Shown here piece after piece: positions 1 to 6,570 of a stretch of DNA of 7,213 bases. The DNA lies in contig CANQCX010000098.1 of the NCBI GenBank assembly GCA_947591115.1, forward strand, positions 1-7,213, in the 5' to 3' direction. The notes beneath the pieces were generated by a model. That model was not told where the DNA came from and ran no database searches. It saw nothing but the letters and a program-made list of their open reading frames with translations. Source of the DNA: an uncultured Lachnospiraceae bacterium (GTDB lineage Bacteria; Bacillota; Clostridia; Lachnospirales; Lachnospiraceae). How positions within the stretch are numbered: position 1 is the stretch's first letter; each line of letters begins with the position of its first letter. Position numbers and translations under genes: made by a program.

Positions 1-714
1 TCGTTTGACTCCAACGGAAAGCTGGCAAACTGTGAGAGCCGCGACGCTTCCAAATGCGAAATTTTCATCGTAGAGGGAGATTCCGCCGGAGGCTCCGCAA
101 AAATGGCGCGGGACCGGATGTATCAGGCGATCATGCCGATACGGGGAAAGATCTTAAACGTCGAAAAGGCAAGCATCGATAAAATACTGGCAAATGCGGA
201 GATCAAAACCATGATCAATGCGTTCGGTTGCGGATTTTCCGAAGGCTACGGCAACGATTTTGACATTACCAAACTGCGTTACGACAAGATTATCATTATG
301 GCGGATGCCGACGTGGACGGCGCGCATATTTCCACGCTGCTTCTGACGCTGTTTTACCGGTTTATGCCGGATCTGATTTTTGAAGGGCACGTCTATGTGG
401 CAATGCCGCCGCTGTACAAGGCGATTCCGGCAAAGGGCGAGGAAGAATACCTCTATGACGACGCCGCGCTGGAGCGTTACCGGAAACGGCACAAGGGAAA
501 CTTTACGCTGCAGCGGTACAAAGGTCTGGGCGAAATGGATGCCGCGCAGCTTTGGGAAACGACGCTGAATCCCAAAACGCGCATGATGAAGCGTGTGGAG
601 ATCGAGGACGGGCGAATGGCGTCCGATATTACCGCCATGCTGATGGGAACGGAGGTTCCGCCGCGAAAAGCCTTTATTTATGAACATGCCCGCGATGCGG
701 AGCTGGATGTTTAA
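1..714 (+). CDS. parE: DNA topoisomerase IV subunit B (ParE-like), C-terminal part, 5' truncated by window edge
   Basis: This is the ATPase/TOPRIM subunit of a type IIA topoisomerase, which with the next gene product decatenates and relaxes DNA using ATP. Only the last 237 residues are visible, about a third of the usual 630-650; frame 1 is open from base 1, so the gene starts upstream. The TOPRIM domain is intact. The acidic motif EGDSAGG lies at visible residues 25-31, with E25 the catalytic glutamate. The metal-binding DADVDG lies at 102-107, with D102, D104 and D106. The conserved QRYKGLGEM lies at 171-179. The C-terminus (VPPRKAFIYEHA) replaces the family's usual RR-(E/W)-(F/W)IE tail with a related form. 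The immediately following parC-like gene, 27 bases on, supports a subunit pair. GyrB and ParE are hard to separate from a C-terminal fragment. I prefer ParE because the partner looks like ParC, and no E. coli GyrB-type insert is seen. Confidence 0.8.
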   Translation, partial: SFDSNGKLANCESRDASKCEIFIVEGDSAGGSAKMARDRMYQAIMPIRGKILNVEKASIDKILANAEIKTMINAFGCGFSEGYGNDFDITKLRYDKIIIMADADVDGAHISTLLLTLFYRFMPDLIFEGHVYVAMPPLYKAIPAKGEEEYLYDDAALERYRKRHKGNFTLQRYKGLGEMDAAQLWETTLNPKTRMMKRVEIEDGRMASDITAMLMGTEVPPRKAFIYEHARDAELDV

Positions 715-728
715 AAAATTATACCGAA

Positions 729-734
729 GTGAGG
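729..734 (+). promoter_or_regulatory. Ribosome binding site of parC
   Basis: GTGAGG, in the context AAGTGAGGAAAC, ends 7 bases before the ATG at 742. It lies in the only gap between parE and parC, which is 27 bases long and holds no terminator-like hairpin or promoter that I can see. This supports co-transcription of the two subunits. Confidence 0.6.
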
Positions 735-741
735 AAACATT

Positions 742-2973
742 ATGGAATCAGGGATCATTCGAACCGAATATTCGGAGCTGATGCAGAAATCCTATATTGA
801 TTATGCTATGAGCGTCATTATTGCAAGAGCGCTGCCGGATGTGCGGGACGGGTTAAAACCGGTGCAGCGCAGGACGCTCTACGATATGTATGAGCTGGGG
901 ATCCGCTACGACAAGCCGTACCGGAAAAGCGCGCGTATCGTAGGCGATACAATGGGTAAATACCATCCGCATGGCGATTCTTCCATTTATGAAGCGCTGG
1001 TTGTCATGGCGCAGGATTTTAAAAAAGGACTGCCGCTTGTGGACGGACATGGAAATTTCGGCTCCATTGAAGGGGACGGCGCGGCGGCCATGCGTTACAC
1101 AGAGGCGCGTCTGCAGAAGATCACGCAGGAGGCGTATCTGGCGGATCTGGATAAGGATGTAGTGGACTTTGTCCCGAACTTTGACGAAACGGAAAAAGAA
1201 CCGCTGGTGCTTCCGGTCAAAGTGCCGAATCTTCTCGTCAACGGGGCGGAGGGAATCGCGGTCGGAATGGCGACCAGCATTCCGCCGCACAATCTGGGAG
1301 AAACGATCGACGGCGTGATCGCGTACATGAAAAATCCCGATATTACCACAGAAGAAATGATGCGGTATGTAAAAGGACCGGATTTCCCGACCGGAGGGAT
1401 TGTCGCCAATAAAGACGAGCTGCTTTCCATTTACGAAACGGGTATGGGAAAAATCAAAGTGCGCGGAAAAGTTGAGATCGAGAAGGGAAAAGGCGGAAAA
1501 GAACGCCTCGTGATCACTGAGATCCCGTATACCATGATCGGCGCCAATATCGGAAAATTTTTAAATGATATCTACAGTCTGGTGGAAAGCAAAAAGACGG
1601 CGGATATTGTAGATATTACCAACCAGTCCTCCAAAGAGGGCATCCGCATCGTATTGGATCTGAAAAAAGGCGCGAATGTGGAGGAGCTGGAAAATCTTTT
1701 GTATAAGAAAACCAAGCTGGAGGACACTTTTGGCGTAAATATGCTTTCGGTTGCCGACGGCCGTCCGGAAACGATGGGACTCATCCCGATCATCCGGCAT
1801 CACGTGAATTTCCAGTATGAGATCGCAACGCGCAAATACCGGACGCTTCTTGCAAAAGAGAAAGAGAAAAAAGAGATTCAGGAGGGACTGATCGCCGCCT
1901 GCGACGTCATTGACCTGATCATTGAGATCCTGCGGGGCAGTAAAAATATAAAAGACGCGCGCGCCTGCCTGACGAACGGCGTGACGGAGCCGATCGCATT
2001 TAAGAGCAAAACCTCCGAGCGGATGGCAAAACAGCTCCATTTTACAGAGCGGCAGACAGGAGCGATTCTGGATATGCATCTGTACCGGCTGATCGGACTG
2101 GAAATCGAAGCGCTGATGAAGGAGCATGAGGAAACCTTAAAGCGCATTGCGCAGTACGAAGATATTCTTTCCAACCGGACTTCTATGGCGAAGGTCATCA
2201 TCAAAGAGCTGCAGGCGTTTCAGAAGGAATATGCAAGACCGCGCAGAACGGCGATCGATAATCTCAAAGAGGCGGTCGTAACGGAAAAAGCCATTGAGGA
2301 GAGGGACGTCGTCTTTCTGATGGATCGCTTTGGCTATGCGAAGACCATTGATCCATCCGTATATGAGCGGAACAAAGAAACGGCGGATGCCGAAAACCGG
2401 TATATTTTTACCTGTAAAAATACGGATAAGATCGCAATCTTTACCAATCGGGGACTGCTGCATCTGTTAAAGGTCATGGATCTTCCGTACGGAAAATTTC
2501 GGGATAAAGGAACGCCGATTGACAATATCAGCAATTACGACAGTAAAGAAGAACGCTTTTTGTATGTGTGCAGTTTAGAGCAGCTTGCAGAACGCCGCGT
2601 GCTGTTCGCTACCGGACATGCCATGTTAAAGCAGGTCGATGGAAAAGAATTTGTGGTAGCAAAAAAGACTACGGCGGCAACCAAGCTGGGCGAGGGCGAC
2701 GAGCTTCTGCTGGCGGCGGCTCTGGACGGAAACGAAACGATCGTCATGCGCTCCAAAAAAGAAATGTTTCTGAGGATCGCCTGTGAAACGATACCGGAGA
2801 AAAAGAAGATGGCGGCGGGCGTTCGGGGAATGAAGCTGGACGGAGACGACGAGCTTCAGGCCGTTTATCTCCTTTCGGAAGGAGAGGAGCAAACGGCGGA
2901 GGTCAAAGGAAAGGAAATCGTTTTAAACCGGCTGCATATCGGAAATCGTGACACCAAAGGAGTAAGAAAGTAA
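742..2973 (+). CDS. parC: DNA topoisomerase IV subunit A (ParC-like)
   Basis: This is the DNA breakage-reunion subunit of a type IIA topoisomerase, 743 residues and complete. The winged-helix region carries HPHGDSSIYE (residues 75-84). The catalytic tyrosine is Y119, preceded by R118, in AAAMRYTEARL. The quinolone-pocket positions are S80 and E84, the usual drug-sensitive residues. The tower and coiled-coil region runs to about residue 500 and includes the stretch around IRHHVNFQYE (351-360) and a charged helix near 365-385. The C-terminal domain (about 515-743) shows roughly four blade-like segments, near 523-537, 561-580, 617-640 and 663-700. The last holds GVRGMKLDGDD, a typical pinwheel pattern. 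No GyrA box (QRRGGKG) is visible, and the protein is about 80-120 residues shorter than most GyrA. Topoisomerase IV is therefore preferred, and pairing with the upstream ParE-like gene agrees. GyrA remains possible if this were the only pair in the genome. Confidence 0.88.
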   Translation: MESGIIRTEYSELMQKSYIDYAMSVIIARALPDVRDGLKPVQRRTLYDMYELGIRYDKPYRKSARIVGDTMGKYHPHGDSSIYEALVVMAQDFKKGLPLVDGHGNFGSIEGDGAAAMRYTEARLQKITQEAYLADLDKDVVDFVPNFDETEKEPLVLPVKVPNLLVNGAEGIAVGMATSIPPHNLGETIDGVIAYMKNPDITTEEMMRYVKGPDFPTGGIVANKDELLSIYETGMGKIKVRGKVEIEKGKGGKERLVITEIPYTMIGANIGKFLNDIYSLVESKKTADIVDITNQSSKEGIRIVLDLKKGANVEELENLLYKKTKLEDTFGVNMLSVADGRPETMGLIPIIRHHVNFQYEIATRKYRTLLAKEKEKKEIQEGLIAACDVIDLIIEILRGSKNIKDARACLTNGVTEPIAFKSKTSERMAKQLHFTERQTGAILDMHLYRLIGLEIEALMKEHEETLKRIAQYEDILSNRTSMAKVIIKELQAFQKEYARPRRTAIDNLKEAVVTEKAIEERDVVFLMDRFGYAKTIDPSVYERNKETADAENRYIFTCKNTDKIAIFTNRGLLHLLKVMDLPYGKFRDKGTPIDNISNYDSKEERFLYVCSLEQLAERRVLFATGHAMLKQVDGKEFVVAKKTTAATKLGEGDELLLAAALDGNETIVMRSKKEMFLRIACETIPEKKKMAAGVRGMKLDGDDELQAVYLLSEGEEQTAEVKGKEIVLNRLHIGNRDTKGVRK
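2956..2962 (+). promoter_or_regulatory. Ribosome binding site of folC, inside the end of parC
   Basis: AAAGGAG lies within the last codons of parC and ends 11 bases before the TTG at 2974. The spacing is slightly long, but this is the only good Shine-Dalgarno match nearby. It helps decide the folC start, because the reading frame is closed immediately upstream by the parC stop and the next in-frame ATG lies 30 codons further in. Confidence 0.55.
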
Positions 2974-4323
2974 TTGATACGGACGTATGAGGAAGCTCGG
3001 AATTTTATCAAAGAAGCGTCAAAAAGAGGAAGCGTGCTGGGACTTTCCGGCATCCGGCGGCTGATGGAGGCGCTGGGAAACGTGCAGGAGACGCTTCCGG
3101 TCGTCCATATTGCGGGAACCAACGGAAAAGGCTCGGTCGGCGCCTATCTTGCTTCTATTTTCCGACAAGCGGGACTGCATGTGGGGCGTTATGTTTCGCC
3201 CGCCGTATTTGATCCGCTGGAGGTATGGCAGTATGACGGGCAAAATATTTCGAAGGAGGAATATACGCGGATATTGTCGCAGGTCGAAACGGCGTGCGGC
3301 ATAGTCGCAGCTTCGGGAAATGCGATGCCCACCGTATTTGAGATCGAAACGGCGCTTGCCTTCGTCTGGTTTTCGGAAAAGAAGCCGGACGTGCTGCTGC
3401 TGGAAACCGGAATGGGCGGGGAAACGGATGCGACAAATCTCGTTCAAAAACCGCTTGCCAGCGTGATTACCGGCATCGGAAAGGATCACATGCAGTTTCT
3501 CGGAGACAGTCTTTCCCAGATCGCTAAGGCAAAAGCCGGTATCATCAAAGAAGGATGTCCGGTTTTTTCCGCTGCGCAAAAGCCGGAGGTTAAAAAGGTT
3601 CTGGTGCAGACGGCAGAAAAATGCCATGCGCCGCTGACCTTTGTAAAAGAATCCCATATCGCTCCGGTAAGCCTTTCGCCGGAACGGATGGAATTTACCT
3701 ATACGCTTTCGGAAGGACAGGCGGATTTTCGTCTCGCTACATCTATGGTGGGCAGTTTTCAGAGGAAAAATGCCGCGCTTGCCATCGAGACGGCGTTTGC
3801 GCTGCTGGGTACGGCTTTTGCAGGAGGATGCTCCGAAAACCGGCTGGAGCTGATTACGGACGGCATTCGGGAGGCGCGGTGGCAGGGACGGTTTGAGATC
3901 ATCGGAACGCAGCCGCTTTTTGTTGCGGACGGCGCGCATAACGAAGACGCCGCGCGGGAACTTGCCCAAACGGTGCAAAACTGTTTTACAAATATGCCGC
4001 TGACCTATATAATAGGGGTATTGGCGGATAAAGAACATAAAAAAATGCTTCGGCTCATGCTTCCGTACGCGGAATGCGTATATACGGTCACACCGGAGAA
4101 TCCGCGCGCTCTGCCGGCGGAAAAATTGGCGGAGGAGGCCAGACTGTTTCATTCCAACGTAACCGCATGCAGTTCAATCGGAGAGGCTGCCGCACTTGCG
4201 AGGGAGCGGGGAAATACGATCCTCGCATTTGGTTCTTTATCGTATCTGGGCGCGTTAAAGGAAGCGTACCGGAGGCAGGAAAAGTCAAAAACGGATGAAA
4301 GCAGGAATCGTTATGATCGATAA
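2974..4323 (+). CDS. folC: Bifunctional dihydrofolate synthase / folylpolyglutamate synthase (FolC)
   Basis: This cytosolic Mur-ligase-family enzyme adds glutamate to dihydropteroate, forming dihydrofolate, and then extends the polyglutamate tail of folates, using ATP. At 449 residues the length is typical. The P-loop HIAGTNGKGSV spans residues 45-55. Further family motifs are LLETGMGGETDATN (142-155), VITGIGKDHMQFLG (164-177) with the conserved DH, KAGIIKEG (187-194), and FVADGAHNEDAA in the C-terminal domain. The start is a TTG directly after the parC stop codon, in the same frame. An ATG start at 3064 would remove the N-terminal helix that the family has before the P-loop, so TTG is preferred. 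The motif usually read as SPHL appears as SPAV (75-78), a variant discussed in the findings. The gene overlaps folE by 11 bases with the folE start chosen here. Confidence 0.92.
   Translation: MIRTYEEARNFIKEASKRGSVLGLSGIRRLMEALGNVQETLPVVHIAGTNGKGSVGAYLASIFRQAGLHVGRYVSPAVFDPLEVWQYDGQNISKEEYTRILSQVETACGIVAASGNAMPTVFEIETALAFVWFSEKKPDVLLLETGMGGETDATNLVQKPLASVITGIGKDHMQFLGDSLSQIAKAKAGIIKEGCPVFSAAQKPEVKKVLVQTAEKCHAPLTFVKESHIAPVSLSPERMEFTYTLSEGQADFRLATSMVGSFQRKNAALAIETAFALLGTAFAGGCSENRLELITDGIREARWQGRFEIIGTQPLFVADGAHNEDAARELAQTVQNCFTNMPLTYIIGVLADKEHKKMLRLMLPYAECVYTVTPENPRALPAEKLAEEARLFHSNVTACSSIGEAAALARERGNTILAFGSLSYLGALKEAYRRQEKSKTDESRNRYDR
4303..4306 (+). promoter_or_regulatory. Short ribosome binding site deciding the folE start
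   Basis: AGGA ends 6 bases before the ATG at 4313. The in-frame ATG at 4295 has its nearest purine-rich sequence (GGAGGCAGGA, 4271-4280) ending 14 bases upstream, which is too far for efficient initiation. The site lies inside folC, so folE translation is probably coupled to termination of folC at 4323. Confidence 0.45.
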
Positions 4324-4870
4324 AAAGAAAATAGAAGAAGGCGTGCGCCTGATGTTAGAGGGACTCGGGGAGGATATTTCCCGCGAGGGACTGGCGGAAA
4401 CGCCGCAGCGGATTGCGCGGATGTACGAGGAGCTGTTTGCAGGACTTGGAAAAGATGCCAAAGAGCCGCTGTCCAAAACGTTTCATACGGATCATCGGGA
4501 AATGGTCGTGGAAAAGGATATTCTGTTTTATTCCATGTGCGAGCATCACTTTCTGCCGTTTTACGGGAAAGCGCATGTGGCGTATGTTCCAAACGGAAAG
4601 GTGGTAGGTCTCAGCAAACTGGCGCGTACGGTGGAAATTTATGCAAAACGACCTCAGATTCAGGAGCAGATGACGGTTCAGATCGCGGATGCGCTGATGG
4701 AGCATCTCAAGCCGAAGGGCGTAGCCGTTATGCTGGAAGCGGAGCATATGTGCATGACGATGCGCGGCGTCAAAAAGCCGGGCAGCCGGACGGTCACTTA
4801 TGCAAAGCGCGGACTGTTCGAGGAGGAGGAAGCGCTGATGGATCGTTTTTTCCGGTTTGTGAAGGGATAA
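4313..4870 (+). CDS. folE: GTP cyclohydrolase I (FolE, type IA)
   Basis: This enzyme converts GTP to 7,8-dihydroneopterin triphosphate plus formate, the first step of pterin and folate synthesis. The family forms a zinc-dependent homodecamer. With the start at 4313 the protein has 185 residues and begins MIDKKKIEEGVRLML, the normal family N-terminus. The in-frame ATG at 4295 would add six residues (MKAGIV). The zinc ligands are present: C76 and H79 in MCEHHFLPFYGKAHV, and C147 in EAEHMCMTMRG. H78, H145 and R151 match the E. coli catalytic or substrate residues H112, H179 and R185. REGLAETPQRIARMYEEL near residues 24-41 is the standard N-terminal signature. The canonical zinc site argues against the cobalt or iron IB type (FolE2), an unrelated sequence family. 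The start lies within the last 11 bases of folC, and folP follows after 7 bases. Confidence 0.95.
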   Translation: MIDKKKIEEGVRLMLEGLGEDISREGLAETPQRIARMYEELFAGLGKDAKEPLSKTFHTDHREMVVEKDILFYSMCEHHFLPFYGKAHVAYVPNGKVVGLSKLARTVEIYAKRPQIQEQMTVQIADALMEHLKPKGVAVMLEAEHMCMTMRGVKKPGSRTVTYAKRGLFEEEEALMDRFFRFVKG

Positions 4871-4877
4871 AAAGGGT

Positions 4878-5699
4878 ATGGTAATCGGAAATCGTTTTTT
4901 TGATGTCAGAAACGAAACATATCTCATGGGAATTTTGAATGTAACGCCGGATTCTTTTTCGGACGGAGGCAGGTTTGTAAAGATGGACGCGGCGTTAAAG
5001 CATACGGAGGAGATGATCGCGGAGGGCGCCGCCATCATTGACGTAGGCGGAGAGTCTACGAGACCGGGATATTCCAAAATTTCCGAGGAGGAGGAGATCG
5101 AGCGGGTTGCTCCGGTCATTTCCGCGATCAAGAGCCGTTTTGATATTCCGGTTTCCGTTGATACTTATAAAAGTAAGGTCGCGGAGGCCGCCATACAGGA
5201 GGGCGCGGATCTGGTCAACGATATCTGGGGACTCAAAGCGGATCGAAAGATGGCGTCCCTGATCGCCCGTACGGGGACGGCGTGCTGCTGTATGCACAAC
5301 CGCAGCCGGATTTCCAATGAGGATGTAATGGACTGCATTCTTCTGGAATTGAAAGAATCGCTTGCATTGGCGGAGCAGGCGGGAATACCGGAGGATAAGA
5401 TTTTGCTGGATCCGGGGATCGGCTTTGGCAAAACATACGAAAATAACCTGACCATCCTTCGGAATGTCGGACGCCTTCAGGAGCTGGGTTATCCGGTGCT
5501 TCTGGGAGCTTCCCGAAAATCGGTCATCGGACTGACCTTAAATCTGCCCGAGGACGCGCGTCTGGAAGGGACGCTGGTCACTACGGTATTCGGCGTGCAG
5601 CAGAAATGCGCATTTATCCGCGTACACGATGTTCGGGCAAATGCACGCGCGATTCAAATGACGAAAGCAATTTTGAGCGAAGGGATTATGCTGATCTAA
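4878..5699 (+). CDS. folP: Dihydropteroate synthase (FolP)
   Basis: This cytosolic TIM-barrel enzyme condenses 6-hydroxymethyl-dihydropterin pyrophosphate with p-aminobenzoate to form dihydropteroate. It is the target of sulfonamides. At 273 residues it is of normal length. Both family signatures are intact: MGILNVTPDSFSDGG (17-31, with N21) and DVGGESTRPGY (55-65). Pterin-pocket motifs follow: VSVDTYKS (92-99, D95), NDIWG (114-118), LLDPGIGFGK (176-185, D178), GASRKSVIG (210-218, K214) and IRVHDV (247-252, R248 and H250). No insertion is seen in the loops where resistant variants carry changes. The start ATG at 4878 puts 16 residues before the first signature, as is usual; a GAAGGG at 4861-4866 is the likely ribosome binding site, 11 bases upstream. 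A run of three cysteines (136-138) precedes the conserved MHN. Confidence 0.96.
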   Translation: MVIGNRFFDVRNETYLMGILNVTPDSFSDGGRFVKMDAALKHTEEMIAEGAAIIDVGGESTRPGYSKISEEEEIERVAPVISAIKSRFDIPVSVDTYKSKVAEAAIQEGADLVNDIWGLKADRKMASLIARTGTACCCMHNRSRISNEDVMDCILLELKESLALAEQAGIPEDKILLDPGIGFGKTYENNLTILRNVGRLQELGYPVLLGASRKSVIGLTLNLPEDARLEGTLVTTVFGVQQKCAFIRVHDVRANARAIQMTKAILSEGIMLI

Positions 5700-5718
5700 A
5701 TTCAGGCATGGTGTTCAT

Positions 5719-6570
5719 ATGGATAGGATAAAAATTACAAATCTAAAGGTTTTTGCCCATCATGGCGTTTTTTTGGAAGAAAAGGCCGATGGGCAGGATT
5801 TTTATGTCAATGCCGCGCTTTATCTGGACTGCCGGAGCGCGGGGAAAAACGACGAGCTTGAGGCGTCGGTGGACTATGGAAGCGTGTGTTTTTTTATTAC
5901 GGAGTACCTAAAGGAGCATACGTTTCAGTTGATCGAGGCGGCGGCGGAGCATCTGGTCGAGGCGCTGCTGCTGCGTTTTTCGCTTTTATCGAAGGTGCGT
6001 CTGGAGCTTTGCAAACCCCATGCGCCGATCGGACTGCCGTTTGAAAACGTATCGGTGGAAATCGAGCGCGGGTGGCATACCGTATATCTTTCCGTCGGCT
6101 CTAATATGGGCGAAAGACAGCAATATCTGGACAACGCCGCCGCAGAAATCCGAAACCATCCGCTGGTCCGCAATCTGACGCAGTCGTCATGGCTGGAAAC
6201 AAAACCGTACGGCTATACAAACCAAGCGGATTTTTTAAACGGCTGTCTGCGGCTGGAAACGTTGCTGACGCCGGAGGAGCTGCTGGATTTTCTGCACGAA
6301 ACGGAGGCGCGCGCCGGAAGGGAGCGCAAAATCGTATGGGGGCCTAGAACGCTGGATCTGGATATTCTTTTTTATGACCATGAAATTTATGAAAGCAGCG
6401 ATCTTGTCATTCCGCACGCGGACATGGCAAATCGCCTGTTTGTACTCGAGCCGCTGGCAAAGCTGTGCCCGAATTACCGTCATCCGCTGCTGGGGCGGAC
6501 GGTTCGGGAAATGTATGAGGCGCTTTTAGCGGAAAGCGGAGAGCAAAAAGGAGAACAAAATGCAGAATAA
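5719..6570 (+). CDS. folBK: Fused dihydroneopterin aldolase / 6-hydroxymethyl-dihydropterin pyrophosphokinase (FolB-FolK)
   Basis: One 283-residue protein carries two consecutive folate enzymes. The N-terminal half (about 1-118) is FolB, which cleaves dihydroneopterin to 6-hydroxymethyl-dihydropterin and glycolaldehyde. It has AHHGVFLEEK (13-22, E21 at the substrate-glutamate position), SVDYG (50-54, Y53), LIEAAAE (71-77, E73) and the lysine K99 in LCKPHAPIG. The C-terminal half (about 121-270) is FolK, the ATP pyrophosphokinase. It has VYLSVGSNMGER (122-133), FLNGCLRLET (172-181), GPRTLDLDILFYD (208-220, magnesium aspartates D213 and D215) and IPHADMANRLFVLEPL (231-246). The halves join with almost no linker. 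The product of one domain is the substrate of the next, and FolP, encoded 19 bases upstream, uses the final product. The ribosome binding site is weak (CAGG at 5703-5706), so translation may depend on coupling to folP. Confidence 0.94.
   Translation: MDRIKITNLKVFAHHGVFLEEKADGQDFYVNAALYLDCRSAGKNDELEASVDYGSVCFFITEYLKEHTFQLIEAAAEHLVEALLLRFSLLSKVRLELCKPHAPIGLPFENVSVEIERGWHTVYLSVGSNMGERQQYLDNAAAEIRNHPLVRNLTQSSWLETKPYGYTNQADFLNGCLRLETLLTPEELLDFLHETEARAGRERKIVWGPRTLDLDILFYDHEIYESSDLVIPHADMANRLFVLEPLAKLCPNYRHPLLGRTVREMYEALLAESGEQKGEQNAE
6545..6553 (+). promoter_or_regulatory. Ribosome binding site of the CPBP protease gene, within the end of folBK
   Basis: AAAAAGGAG ends 6 bases before the ATG at 6560. 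It is one of the strongest Shine-Dalgarno matches in the window and lies inside the folBK coding region. It fixes the start of the downstream membrane protein and supports real, possibly high, translation of that gene. Confidence 0.7.

Noticed and set aside
715..741. Possible promoter or terminator between parE and parC
   Set aside because: The 27-base gap is A/T-rich but has no paired -35/-10 boxes at normal spacing and no stem-loop followed by a T-run; only a ribosome binding site is supported.
3019..4152. Long minus-strand open frame of 377 codons opposite folC
   Set aside because: It lies entirely opposite a well-supported gene, its translation is rich in Arg, His, Phe and Ser as expected from the complement of a biased coding frame, and no ribosome binding site or family motif is seen.
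4295..4312. Alternative upstream ATG start for folE, adding MKAGIV
   Set aside because: The purine-rich sequence upstream is 14 or more bases away, and homologues start near the MIDKKKIEE position; the ATG at 4313 has a better spaced AGGA.
4871..4877. AAAGGGT immediately before the folP ATG as ribosome binding site
   Set aside because: It sits essentially next to the start codon, too close to function; the GAAGGG at 4861-4866 is a better candidate.
4355..5131. Minus-strand open frame of 258 codons opposite folE and folP
   Set aside because: It spans two convincing genes on the other strand and its composition is that of an antisense shadow; no recognisable domain.
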